Shown here: piece by piece, positions 1 to 15,233 of the stretch | Layout: every line of letters begins with the position of its first letter | Position numbering within the stretch: position 1 is the stretch's first letter | Source: Pseudooceanicola marinus | GTDB lineage: Bacteria; Pseudomonadota; Alphaproteobacteria; Rhodobacterales; Rhodobacteraceae | Assembly: GCF_020177265.1 (NCBI RefSeq) | Contig: NZ_JAIVMC010000001.1 | Coordinates: 558,001-622,000, forward strand | Direction: 5' to 3' | Length of the DNA stretch: 64,000 nt | Made by a program: the position numbers and the translations under genes | The notes under the pieces: generated by a model | What the model was told of the DNA's origin: nothing | Seen by the model: only the letters and a program-made list of their open reading frames with translations | Database searches by the model: none

Positions 1-864
1 TACGGGCGCGGAAGTTGCGACATGAAGGGCTTCATCGCCTGCGTTCTGGCCATGGCCCCGCGCCTGTCCGAGACCGTGGGCGACCGGCCCTTCCATTTCG
101 CCTTCACCCATGACGAGGAGGTCGGCTGCCTTGGCGGGCGGGCGCTGGTGGAGGAGTTGGCCAAGCGCCCCGTGCGCCCGGCGCTTGCGCTGATCGGCGA
201 GCCGACGCTGATGCAGGTGGTCGATGGGCACAAGGGCTGCTGCGAATACACCGTGCGCTTCACCGGCACCGGCGGGCATGGATCCTCGCCGGAGGCCGGG
301 GTGAACGCGGTGGAATATGCCACCCGCTACATCGGCAAGCTGATGCAGCTGCGGGCTGACCTGAAGGCCCGCGCGCCCGAAGGCTCCCCCTTCGACCCGC
401 CGCATACGACCATCAACATCGGCGCCCTGCACGGCGGCACCACCCATAACGTGATCCCGTCGGCGGCCATGCTGGACTGGGAAATGCGGCCCATCAACGA
501 TGCCGACCAGGCCTTCGTCAAGGACGCCGTGGCCCAGTTCATCGCCGCCGAGATCCTGCCGGAGATGCGTCGCCTCTCGCCCCAGGCCGACGTGGTGACC
601 GAGGTGGTGGGCGAGGTCTGCGGGTTGCTGCCCATGCCGGAGAACGAGATCCGCGACATGGTCCAGCATCTGACCGGCGCCAACGGCGCCTCGGTCGTGC
701 CGTTCAACACCGAGGCCGGGCTGTTCCAGCAACTCGGGATGCAGGCGATCATCTGCGGCCCCGGGTCGATCGAACAGGCACACAAGCCGGATGAATTCAT
801 CGAGATCGACCAGATGGCCCAATGCCTCGACCTGATCGGCAAGCTGGCGGTCCATCATGGATGA
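1..864 (+). CDS. argE: Acetylornithine deacetylase-like M20 peptidase (5' end outside window)
   Basis: The frame is open from the first base, so the start lies upstream. The visible 287 residues begin with a Gly-Arg-Gly-Ser-Cys-Asp-Met-Lys-Gly motif that carries a metal-binding Asp in M20 enzymes; HDEEVGCLGG follows with the catalytic Glu region, then the GHGSSPEAGVNA dimerisation-domain motif, and near the end GPGSIEQAHKPDEF with the last His ligand. ArgE removes the acetyl group from N2-acetylornithine in arginine synthesis, in the cytoplasm. The overlapping GntR gene suggests a catabolic role is also possible, for example deacetylation of another N-acyl amino acid such as the ectoine-pathway intermediate. 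The family call is firm; the substrate is not. Confidence 0.85.
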   Translation, partial: YGRGSCDMKGFIACVLAMAPRLSETVGDRPFHFAFTHDEEVGCLGGRALVEELAKRPVRPALALIGEPTLMQVVDGHKGCCEYTVRFTGTGGHGSSPEAGVNAVEYATRYIGKLMQLRADLKARAPEGSPFDPPHTTINIGALHGGTTHNVIPSAAMLDWEMRPINDADQAFVKDAVAQFIAAEILPEMRRLSPQADVVTEVVGEVCGLLPMPENEIRDMVQHLTGANGASVVPFNTEAGLFQQLGMQAIICGPGSIEQAHKPDEFIEIDQMAQCLDLIGKLAVHHG

Positions 865-1540
865 CATCAGCCAGCTTTCCGCACTGGACCGCGCCGATGC
901 GCTGGAGGCGGAGCTGCGCGAGCGGATCTGCCTTCTGGACTACACCCCCGGCCAGCGCCTGTCGGAGACGGAGCTGGCCGAGGAATTCGGCATCTCCCGC
1001 ACGCCTCTGCGCAAGGTGCTGGCGAAGCTGGAGGGCGCCGGGCTGGTGTCCTCGCGCCACGGGGTCGGCACCTTCGTCACCGAGCTGGCGGACGAGGAGC
1101 TGGACCAGATTTATCGCCTGCGGCTGGAGCTGGCGCAGCTGGCGGCGAAGCTCGATCCGGTGGCGCCGGCGCCCGAAACCCTGTCGCGCTTTCGCCGCCT
1201 GGCCGAACGCGGGCGCGCCCTGCGTCCCGACCCTGACAGCCCCCGCCCACTGGCGCGGCTGATCTACGACTTCATCCAGGCCCAGGCCGAACTGTCGGCG
1301 AACCGACCCCTGATGGATTTCGCCACCCATCTCTATTCGCAGACCGCGCGGCTCTGGGTGCATTCCCTCTATGCCTCGGATCTGGACCTGGGCGAGGAAA
1401 TCGCCATCTTCGCCCGCGAGGTGGAGGACATCCTGCAGGCGTTGGAAACCGGCGACATGGAGGCGGCGGCGCTGATCCACCGGGCCCATGTGTCGATGTC
1501 CTGGCGCCGGCTGCGGGCGCGACGGCTGACCCGATCTTAA
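857..1540 (+). CDS. GntR family transcriptional regulator (FCD subfamily)
   Basis: 227 residues. The N-terminal winged helix spans roughly residues 15-75, with PGQRLSETELAEEFGISRTP and the wing GVGTF typical of GntR proteins. The remaining helical part (about 85-215) has the size and helix-rich composition of an FCD effector domain. The ATG lies inside the end of the upstream deacetylase gene (8-base overlap), so the two are translationally coupled and the regulator probably controls its own operon, with the deacetylase substrate or product as a likely ligand (inference). FCD-type GntR proteins usually answer to small carboxylates or amino acids. Confidence 0.85.
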   Translation: MDDISQLSALDRADALEAELRERICLLDYTPGQRLSETELAEEFGISRTPLRKVLAKLEGAGLVSSRHGVGTFVTELADEELDQIYRLRLELAQLAAKLDPVAPAPETLSRFRRLAERGRALRPDPDSPRPLARLIYDFIQAQAELSANRPLMDFATHLYSQTARLWVHSLYASDLDLGEEIAIFAREVEDILQALETGDMEAAALIHRAHVSMSWRRLRARRLTRS

Positions 1541-1595
1541 CGGCGGCGTAAGGCGCCGCTGCGATGCTGCGACGGCATCAGCAGCGGAGAGGCGC

Positions 1596-2737
1596 ATGGC
1601 GCAACACGATCTCAACGTCTTCGACATGGCGACGATCAGCACCAGCAACCCCTCGGGTTTCAACAGCGCCGGCGGAGAACAGTTCTGGCTGGGCTGGGAC
1701 ACGATCACCATCTCCGAGGGGGCTCGCTCGGACGTCGTGGTGATGGAGGATGATGGCGACTTCTTCGACGACGACGACATCGACCAGCGCGTTGCCTACG
1801 ACCAGGTCGTGCACGGCTATGACGTGCCCGGCGGCACCCTGCTGGAAGCGGAATACGAGCTTTTCGTGCGCGACAGCTGGGGACGGGTCTACACCATCCA
1901 GCTCATCTCGGTGAACGGCGATCCATCCACCATCTATGGCTATTCCATCGTCGGCGATCCGCCCCCTTCGGCGAGCCGCTGATCATCGTCGGGCGCGCCG
2001 ACGGGTTGCACGGCTTCTACCGCTATTCCGACAGCGCCGCCGTGGCCTGTTTCACCGCCGGCACGCGCATCGCGACAGCCACAGGCCACGCGCCCGCCGA
2101 AACTCTGCGCCCCGGCGCCCGCCTGCGCCTGGCCGACGGCGGGCTGACGACACTGCGGTTGGTTCTGACGCAGCAGGCCCGACCGGGACCGGAGGCACCG
2201 GCGGCGCCGATCCGCCTCCAGAAGAACGCCCTGGGCCCGGGCCGACCGGCCCGTAGGCTGGTGCTGTCGCCGCAGCACCGCGTTCACATGCCTGATCTGG
2301 GCGGGCTGGTGCCGGCAAAGGCCCTGACTGTCCTGCCCCGCATCGGGCCGCTGCGCGACGGGCGCGCCCAACTCTACATCCATCTGGTGCTGGACCGCCA
2401 CGCCATCCTCCTGGCTGAGGGCCTCCCCTGCGAGAGCTTCTGGCCCGGCGCGCAGGCGATGAAGGCGCTGGCTCCGCAGGAACGCCGACGGGTCCGGGCG
2501 ATCATGGGGACGCGGCCGGAGCCTGCCCTGCCTCTGATACGCGTGCAGGAGGCGCGACGCCAACTCGCCGCGCTATCGGCCCAGCCTAAGATGCGCAGCC
2601 CTTCCAAGATCGGCACGCGCAGCCTCGGCAGCGGCGACAGCACCGATGTGCGCGAGTGGAAAATCGCGGCCAGCCGGATCTCCCCAAATCCGAGCGATGC
2701 GCACATCAGCACGTCGGTACGCGCCAACAGGATCTGA
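1596..2737 (+). pseudogene. Hint-domain protein, frameshifted
   Basis: Two adjacent frames form one protein. Frame one (1596-1982, 128 residues) starts at an ATG behind GGAGAGG and holds an acidic N-terminal region with DDGDFFDDDD, as in the roseobacter Hint proteins, then stops. Frame two continues with CFTAGTRIAT and LSPQHRVH, the opening Cys block and the His block of a Hint (hedgehog/intein) domain. It has no good start of its own: its first candidate is a TTG without a ribosome site. The frames join at a run of five C (1962-1966). One more C would give a continuous 380-codon gene. The extreme C-terminal 50 or so residues look unlike the family, so further decay is possible. A sequencing error would look the same. 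Function of these proteins is not established. Confidence 0.75.
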
Positions 2738-3055
2738 GACAGTCCCGCTACGCGCCCCTTCGTGCAAAGCACGGATTGCGCGAAATTCGGGGACGGCTAC
2801 CTGCCGCCGTCACGCACATTCCTGACCTTGGCGGCGCTATGCGGATAGCACCCCAGGGGCAGCGCCTGTCGCCGGAGATCAGGACGAGATCGCGTAGCGC
2901 TCAACTCATTCTTTGATGATGGCTTCTTCTCGCCCTAATCTAAAAGGCAAAGAGAGCCTCGGAACATTCTGATAAAATTAAAAAACCCGACCCGGCACAG
3001 GCCGAATCGGGTCATGGTCACGTTGCGGCCTTCCTGCAAAGGCCACCCTCAGGGA
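2738..3055. other. Gene-free stretch between the Hint gene and the MetE-like gene
   Basis: About 320 bases without a convincing coding frame. The only recognisable element is the terminator at 2980-3012 serving the minus-strand gene. The AT-rich patch around 2930-2985 is mainly the U-tract side of that terminator. Confidence 0.6.
2980..3012 (-). terminator. Rho-independent terminator of the core-MetE gene
   Basis: Read on the minus strand, the arms ACCCGA and TCGGGT close a hairpin with an inner CGGC/GCCG stem, followed directly by six T and an AT-rich stretch. It lies about 45 bases past the stop of the gene at 3056-4180. Confidence 0.9.
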
Positions 3056-4180
3056 TCAGGCGTCGTCCCAGAGCTCCTGGCTGACCTTGATGACCAGTTC
3101 CAGCTTGCGGCGCTGGTCGTCCATGGTCACGGCGTTGCCTTCCTCGGTGGAGGAGAAGCCGCACTGCGGCGCGATGCCCAGCTGGTCCATGTCGGCGTAT
3201 TTCGACGCTTCCTCGAACTTGCGCTTGATGTCGTCCATCGGCTCCAGCTCGGGCGTCTTGGTGGTGATGAACCCGGCCATGACGCGCTTGTTGCCCTTGG
3301 GCAGCAGGCGCAGCGGTTCCAGGCCGCCGGCGCGGTCGGTGTCGTATTCCATGAAGTAGATATCGACATCGGCCTTGTTGAAGATCGCGTCGGCCGCGGC
3401 CTCGTAGCTGCCTTCGGCAGCGTGGGTGGAGCGGAAGTTGCCGCGGCACATGTGCATGCCGATGGTCATGTCCTCGGGGCGGTCCTTGATCGCCTCGTTC
3501 AGCATCCAGGCATAGCGGTCGATCAGCCAGTCGGGATCCTGGCCGCGGGATTCCCACAGCGCGCGGTGCTTCGGGTCGCCCAGGTAGGCGAAGAAGATGT
3601 CATCCAGCTGCAGGTAGCGGCAGCCCGCGTCGTAGAAGGCGCCGACGGCTTTCTTCCAGCACTCGGCCAGGGCCGCGGTGAAGACCTCGGGGTCCTTGTA
3701 TTCCTCGACGAAGATGTCCTCCGGCGCGGTGCGGAAGTGCGCCGCCGACGGGCCGGGGATGGAGATCTTCGGGCAGACGCTGGTGTGGTCCTTCACGAAC
3801 TTGAAGTGCTCCAGCATCGGGTGATCGGCCGGGAAGTCCAGCTTCTTGGTGATCGTCGACACGGTCGGCGGGGTTTTCACGCCGTGGAAGGCGATACCCG
3901 CGTCGGGGTCGCGCTGCACCAGGTCGAGACCGTCCAGCATGCCCATGTAGTCGAAGTGCCAGAAGGCGCGGCGGGCTTCGCCGTCGGTGACGACCTTCAG
4001 GCCGACCTCTTCCTGCATCTTGATCATCGCCGGGATCTCGCGATCCTCGATCTCGCGCAGCGCATCACCGGTGACGCCGGCCTTGCGGGCCTCGGCGATG
4101 GCGGTCGGGCGCAGCAGGCTGCCGACGTGGTCGGCGCGGAACGGCGGTTTCAGCGTGCTCTTGGTCATCTCGTCTTTCAT
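3056..4180 (-). CDS. Core-MetE-like cobalamin-independent methionine synthase C-terminal domain protein
   Basis: 374 residues from the ATG behind GGAAGGA; an upstream in-frame start would add 14 residues but has no ribosome site. The protein is a single TIM-barrel matching the C-terminal half of MetE, with the N-terminal half absent. The zinc/homocysteine ligands are visible: the His-x-Cys motif in IGMHMCRGN, the Glu in YFMEYDTD and the Cys in PQCGFSS. Such core-MetE proteins are thought to move a methyl group from a donor other than the triglutamyl folate used by MetE, in some bacteria a methylated corrinoid protein. It lies directly downstream of metH on the same strand, but metH has its own terminators, so it probably has its own promoter. 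A role in methionine synthesis or methyl salvage is likely; the donor is unknown. Confidence 0.8.
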   Translation of the reverse strand: MKDEMTKSTLKPPFRADHVGSLLRPTAIAEARKAGVTGDALREIEDREIPAMIKMQEEVGLKVVTDGEARRAFWHFDYMGMLDGLDLVQRDPDAGIAFHGVKTPPTVSTITKKLDFPADHPMLEHFKFVKDHTSVCPKISIPGPSAAHFRTAPEDIFVEEYKDPEVFTAALAECWKKAVGAFYDAGCRYLQLDDIFFAYLGDPKHRALWESRGQDPDWLIDRYAWMLNEAIKDRPEDMTIGMHMCRGNFRSTHAAEGSYEAAADAIFNKADVDIYFMEYDTDRAGGLEPLRLLPKGNKRVMAGFITTKTPELEPMDDIKRKFEEASKYADMDQLGIAPQCGFSSTEEGNAVTMDDQRRKLELVIKVSQELWDDA

Positions 4181-4204
4181 CCAGTTTCCTTCCCTGAAAT
4201 GTGC

Positions 4205-4223
4205 GATGCGGCGGCGCCGCATC
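4205..4223 (-). promoter_or_regulatory. Leader hairpin upstream of the core-MetE gene
   Basis: A perfect 8-base inverted repeat (GATGCGGC, 3-base loop, GCCGCATC) lies 24 bases before the chosen ATG. Upstream of it, around 4280-4330, is an AT-rich tract (TTTTTGTAAAATAG on the minus strand) that could hold the promoter. No match to a known SAM or SAH riboswitch was recognised. Confidence 0.4.
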
Positions 4224-4358
4224 CTGTCTCAAGCGGATGAATACATTTGACCAGACTTCCCGCCGGGTTGGAAGGCGATACCCCGGAAAATCGGCCATTT
4301 TTCGCTATTTTACAAAAACTTATGCATACATAGGCAGCGACGTACGGCAACGGCGAAA

Positions 4359-4425
4359 GCCCCCGGGCGCGGAACGCCGGGGGCCATGGAATTTTACCAG
4401 TAACACCCCGGGCCAGAGCCCGGGG
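4359..4425 (-). terminator. Tandem terminator hairpins after metH
   Basis: Two hairpins follow the metH stop. The first has arms CCCCGGGC and GCCCGGGG (4406-4425) with a 4-base loop and then a T/A-rich stretch. The second has arms GCCCCCGG and CCGGGGGC (4359-4384) followed by TTTC. Together they should separate metH from the downstream core-MetE gene. Confidence 0.7.
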
Positions 4426-4431
4426 CGCAGA

Positions 4432-11191
<6,760 letters not shown>

Positions 11192-11237
11192 TCCCGGACC
11201 GGTATCTGCTGACCCCCGGCCCTTCTGATCCACTTGG

Positions 11238-11263
11238 CGGGCGGCCCTTGGGTCGCCCGTTTT
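11238..11263 (+). terminator. Rho-independent terminator of gbcAB
   Basis: Arms CGGGCG and CGCCCG enclose a short loop and are followed by TTTT, 47 bases past the gbcB stop. Confidence 0.85.
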
Positions 11264-11371
11264 CCGTTTCGCACCGCCCTTCCACCTTTGCCCCGCCCGG
11301 CCGAGCGCCTATAGCGGGGGCGTGACGACGGGGGCGCCGCCCGCCCCCGACAGGCAGGCAGGAGGCAGGAC

Positions 11372-12376
11372 ATGGATGCACCCCACTTCGAGGAACGCGC
11401 GCCGCACGAGGCGGGCTTCGCCCGGCTCTACGAAGGGGAGATCCTGCCCCTCTACCGCAGCAGCCGCGAGCAGGCCCGGACCAAGGCGGGCAAGGCCCGG
11501 CTGCAATCGCGGGTGGTGCTGGGGCTGGGCGTGGTGGTGGCGGGCCTCCTCGTCCTGGTCCATCCCTTCGAGGGGGACACGCCCCGCTGGCTTGTGCCGG
11601 TGATCGTCGCCGTGGTCTTCGCCATCATCGCGGGCGTGATCGTCCAGCAGGCAAAGGCCAGCTTCAACCGCCGCATCAAGGCGCAGGTGGCCCCGGTGCT
11701 GGCGCGCCACCTGGAGGTGGCCGAGTTCATCGCCAAGCCTTCTCACGGCTACCTGGACCTGCACGGGCTGCACAGCCTTCAGATCCTGCCGCGTTTCAGC
11801 GACATCCGCATCGAGGACGGCATGGCCGGGCGTTGGCGCGAGGTCGGCTATCGCCTGGCCGAGGTCACCCTGCGCCGGCGCCGCCACAGGACCAAGGACG
11901 ACAATGGCCCCAGGTACGAGCGGGTCTTCAAGGGGTTGGTCCTGGAGGTCGAAACGCCCGTCGACATGCCCTGGACCATCTTCGAGGCCGGACCGCGCGG
12001 CATGCTGGGCGGTTTCAAGAAGGCACTGCTGGCGGCGCGGGGTCTGCGCCCCGTGGACTACGGCCTGGGCGATACCGCCCCCTTCCGCGTCTATTCCGAG
12101 GCCCCCGAGCGCGCGCAGGACCTGGTGCCGCCGCTCTTCCTCGATACGCTGGTAGAAATCGCCTCGGACCAGGGCGCGCAGGCCCGCCGGATCGAGGCCG
12201 GTTTCCAGGGGCGCACCTTCCACCTCTGCCTGCGCCGCAGCGAGGATTTCCTGGAGCTGAACGCCTATGACACCGACCCGCAGGCCTTCGCGCAAAGCTG
12301 TCGCGCCGCACTGGCGGACATGGCCCTGCCGCGGCGGGTCATCGACCTGCTGATCGACGGACCCGCACGGGGCTAA
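11372..12376 (+). CDS. DUF3137-family membrane protein
   Basis: 334 residues from an ATG behind GGAGGCAGG. After a charged N-terminus (about 45 residues) come two adjacent membrane segments (roughly 48-66 and 72-90: VVLGLGVVVAGLLVLV and VPVIVAVVFAIIAGVIV), then a soluble domain of about 240 residues that includes FKGLVLEVETP. This matches the DUF3137 family, whose function is not known. It stands alone; the next gene converges on it with only 18 bases between. It probably sits in the inner membrane with the large domain on the cytoplasmic side (inference). Confidence 0.8.
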   Translation: MDAPHFEERAPHEAGFARLYEGEILPLYRSSREQARTKAGKARLQSRVVLGLGVVVAGLLVLVHPFEGDTPRWLVPVIVAVVFAIIAGVIVQQAKASFNRRIKAQVAPVLARHLEVAEFIAKPSHGYLDLHGLHSLQILPRFSDIRIEDGMAGRWREVGYRLAEVTLRRRRHRTKDDNGPRYERVFKGLVLEVETPVDMPWTIFEAGPRGMLGGFKKALLAARGLRPVDYGLGDTAPFRVYSEAPERAQDLVPPLFLDTLVEIASDQGAQARRIEAGFQGRTFHLCLRRSEDFLELNAYDTDPQAFAQSCRAALADMALPRRVIDLLIDGPARG

Positions 12377-12394
12377 GGCCGTGGCTGAGGAGGC

Positions 12395-13336
12395 TCAGTC
12401 TGCGGGGAAGCGACGGCGCGTGCGGTTGGCGAAGGCCACCAGCGACAGCATCACCGGCACCTCGACCAGCACGCCCACCACCGTGGCCAGCGCCGCGCCC
12501 GAGCTGAGACCGAAGAGCGAGATCGCCACGGCCACGGCCAGTTCGAAGAAGTTCGAGGTGCCGATCATCGCGCAGGGCGCGGCGATGCGGTGCGGCACCT
12601 TCAACAGGAAGGCCGCGCCATAGGCCAGGGCGAAGATGCCGTAGCTCTGGATCAGGATCGGGATGGCGATCAGCCCGAGGATCGACCAGGGTTTCACCCG
12701 GGCGGAAAACGCCTCCACCGCGTCCTGGCTGCCCAGCATCCGCCGTGTCGCCAGCCCCGCCAGCAGCGGCAGCACCACATAAAGGACGGTGGCCAGCAGC
12801 AGGGTCTGCCAGGGCACCGTGATCTCGGTCACGCCCAGCAGGAAGGCCACGATGGGGGCGAAGGCCACGATCATGATCAGGTCGTTCACCGAGACCTGCA
12901 CCAGCGTGTAGGTGGCATCGCCCCGCGTCAGCTGCGACCAGACGAAAACCATGGCGGTGCAGGGCGCCGCGCCCAGCAGGATCAGCCCGGCGATGTATTG
13001 CGACGCATCCTCGGGCGCGATCCAGGGCGCGAAGACATGCTCGAAAAACAGCACTGCCAGCAGCGCCATGGTGAAGGGTTTGACCAGCCAGTTCACCACC
13101 AGCGTCACCAGCAGGCCCTTCGGCTGGCGCGCCACGCCGGCGACGGCGCCGAAATCGACGTTGACCATCATCGGATAGACCATGGCCCAGATCAGCACCG
13201 CGACGACGAGGTTGATCGAGGCGACCTCGGCCCCGGCGACCAGCTGCACCAGCCCAGGCGCAAGAGCGCCGATCGCGATGCCCGCGACCATGGCCAGGAA
13301 GACCCAGAGGGAAAGGTAGCGTTCAAAGGCGCCCAT
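12395..13336 (-). CDS. arsB: ACR3-family arsenite efflux permease
   Basis: 313 residues. I start at the ATG of [11 protein letters not shown] because GGAGGG lies just before it and the family begins this way; a GTG 11 codons upstream is the alternative. About ten membrane segments. The conserved Cys lies in [14 protein letters not shown] and the conserved Glu region is [12 protein letters not shown], the two functional sites known for ACR3. It exports arsenite, and in some members antimonite, using the membrane potential. No arsR, arsC or arsH is nearby, so this is an isolated resistance gene whose regulator must lie elsewhere. Confidence 0.9.
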   Translation of the reverse strand: MGAFERYLSLWVFLAMVAGIAIGALAPGLVQLVAGAEVASINLVVAVLIWAMVYPMMVNVDFGAVAGVARQPKGLLVTLVVNWLVKPFTMALLAVLFFEHVFAPWIAPEDASQYIAGLILLGAAPCTAMVFVWSQLTRGDATYTLVQVSVNDLIMIVAFAPIVAFLLGVTEITVPWQTLLLATVLYVVLPLLAGLATRRMLGSQDAVEAFSARVKPWSILGLIAIPILIQSYGIFALAYGAAFLLKVPHRIAAPCAMIGTSNFFELAVAVAISLFGLSSGAALATVVGVLVEVPVMLSLVAFANRTRRRFPAD

Positions 13337-13394
13337 GGCGCCCTCCTGCGGCTCGGTGGTGCGGGTCACGGGCGAGGTCTCCTACGGGATACGA

Positions 13395-13426
13395 AAAAGG
13401 CGGCTGCCCCGGAGGCAGCCGCCTTT
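13395..13426. terminator. Bidirectional terminator between rhlE and arsB
   Basis: A ten-base perfect stem GGCGGCTGCC/GGCAGCCGCC is flanked by AAAAA on one side and TTT on the other. On the minus strand it closes the helicase transcript with a run of five T. Confidence 0.9.
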
Positions 13427-13469
13427 GTGATCATGAAGTTCGACCCGAAGGTCAAGCGGCCTTGGCCGC

Positions 13470-14798
13470 TCAGGCCTGGGCGCCGCCGCCCGCACGCCGA
13501 CGGGGCCGCCGGCGCTTGGCACCGCCCGGCTTGGCCCCAGGCGCGCCGTGGCCACCGCCCGACGCACCGCGCGGCTTGCCACTGGCGCCACGACCGCGGC
13601 CGCGACCACCACCGGACTTGCCGCCCGGTTTCGGCGGCGCCACGCGGGGCGAGCCCGGGGCGACGCCCGGATGCGGTTCGCCCGCGGCGACAGGGATGTC
13701 GATCTTCATCAGCTTCTGGATCTGGCGCAGCAGATCGGCCTCTTCGGGCGCGCAGAAGGTATGCGCCTCGCCCTCGCGACCGGCGCGCGCAGTCCGACCG
13801 ATGCGGTGCACGTAGTTGTCGGGCACCTCGGGCAGTTCGTAGTTGATGACATGGGCCACGCCCGGAATGTCGATACCGCGCGCCGCCACGTCGGTGGCGA
13901 CCAGGATGTTGATCGACCCGTCACGGAAGGCCTTGATGGCACGGTCGCGCTGGCCCTGGCTCTTGTTGCCGTGGATCGAGGCGGCGTTGTAGCCATCGGC
14001 CACCAGCCCCTTCATCAGCTTTTCCGAGCCGTGCTTCGTACGCCCGAAGACCAGCGTCAGCGCGCCGGGATCGCGGTCCAGGATCTCGCGCAGGCGGGAT
14101 TGCTTCTCGGCCTTCTGCAGGAAGTGGACCGACTGGGTAATCTTGTCGGCGGCCTTGCCCGGGGGCGTCACCTGCACCCGCTCGGGGTTGTCGAGGTAGG
14201 CGCGCGACAGCTCTTCCATCTGCTTCGGCATGGTGGCCGAGAACAGCATGGTCTGGCGCGGCGTGCCCAGGTGCGGTGCGATACGGCGCAGCGCATGGAT
14301 GAAGCCCATGTCGAGCATCTGGTCGGCCTCGTCCAGCACCAGGTTGCGGGCGGTCGACAGGTCCACCGCGCGGCGGTCCATCAGGTCGATTAACCGGCCC
14401 GGCGTCGCCACCAGGATGTCACAGCCGCGTTCCAGCATGTTGATCTGGCGGTTGATCGACTGGCCGCCGACGACGGTGCGCACCTTCAGGCGGCTGCCCT
14501 CGGCGTAGATCTTCAGGTTGTCGGCGATCTGGTTCACCAGCTCGCGCGTCGGCGCCAGCACCAGCGCCTTGACGGAGCGCGGCTGCGGCTTGCCCTGCTG
14601 TTCCAGCAGGCGGTGCATCAGAGGCAGGCCGAAGGCCAGCGTCTTGCCGGTGCCGGTCTGCGCCAGGCCCAGCACGTCACGGCCTTCAAGGGCCAGCGGA
14701 ATGGCCTTTTCCTGAATGGGGGTCGGCGCTTTCAGGCCGGCTTCGGCCAGGCGCTCGGTCAGTCCCGGCGCCAGGCCGAGATCTTCGAATTGGGTCAC
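13470..14798 (-). CDS. rhlE: DEAD-box RNA helicase, RhlE type
   Basis: 442 residues from a GTG start behind AAAGGA; the frame is open further upstream but without family similarity. Helicase motifs in order: Q motif with FEDLGL and PTPIQ, AQTGTGKT (Walker A), PTRELV, GGQS, TPGRLID, DEAD, SATMP, ATDVAARGIDIP, and HRIGRTARAG. After about residue 375 the tail is basic and glycine-rich, as in RhlE proteins that bind structured RNA. It remodels RNA in ribosome assembly and mRNA decay. It is divergent from the aromatic operon, with a long leader (about 435 bases shared). A second DEAD-box gene lies at 31355-33529. Confidence 0.9.
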   Translation of the reverse strand: MTQFEDLGLAPGLTERLAEAGLKAPTPIQEKAIPLALEGRDVLGLAQTGTGKTLAFGLPLMHRLLEQQGKPQPRSVKALVLAPTRELVNQIADNLKIYAEGSRLKVRTVVGGQSINRQINMLERGCDILVATPGRLIDLMDRRAVDLSTARNLVLDEADQMLDMGFIHALRRIAPHLGTPRQTMLFSATMPKQMEELSRAYLDNPERVQVTPPGKAADKITQSVHFLQKAEKQSRLREILDRDPGALTLVFGRTKHGSEKLMKGLVADGYNAASIHGNKSQGQRDRAIKAFRDGSINILVATDVAARGIDIPGVAHVINYELPEVPDNYVHRIGRTARAGREGEAHTFCAPEEADLLRQIQKLMKIDIPVAAGEPHPGVAPGSPRVAPPKPGGKSGGGRGRGRGASGKPRGASGGGHGAPGAKPGGAKRRRPRRRAGGGAQA

Positions 14799-15137
14799 GT
14801 ATGATCCTTTCACCCGCGGCGGGCGATCCCGCGCGGAAACGTTGGATCCCCGCCCGGACCGGGCGAGGCATGAGGGTGATGCGGATCCGTACATGAGCGC
14901 CTTCGCGCCTCGTGGCCCGCGTCGAGAACCCTGCGTGATGGGGAACCGGGGGAGATACGGCTGATGCGCCCCTCGTTGGGCGCGGCATGCTCACGCAGCT
15001 GCGCAGCCGTGACGCTCAAATGGCGGCTTCTGGGCCTTTTGTCAACTCGCCGCGGTGCGGAAAGCGCGAAGTGGGCGGCGGGGCCCACCCTGAAAACATG
15101 ACATTTCCCATTTCACAAAGGTGCAACTGAGAGGCAA
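14799..15137. other. Long divergent intergenic region between rhlE and the dioxygenase operon
   Basis: About 340 bases without a supported gene (435 counting the operator and operon leader). It holds the rhlE promoter and 5' leader. No CspA-type or other named RNA element was recognised. The stretch at 15100-15130 is AT-richer and lies just upstream of the LysR-type operator. Confidence 0.5.
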
Positions 15138-15158
15138 TTGATACCCATTAGGTATCAA
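15138..15158 (+). promoter_or_regulatory. LysR-type operator (CatM/BenM consensus) of the dioxygenase operon
   Basis: TTGATACC, five bases, GGTATCAA: a perfect 8-base inverted repeat that contains ATAC-N7-GTAT, the consensus site of BenM/CatM-type LysR regulators. It lies 75 bases before the dioxygenase ATG. The probable binder is the LysR protein encoded at 18649-19572 at the end of the same operon. Confidence 0.85.
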
Positions 15159-15233
15159 CACATGCCTCCCCGATCATTGTGTTTGCATCTTTCCGCGGTC
15201 ACCTTCTGCAGCGACCACGTAGGGAGGAACCTG

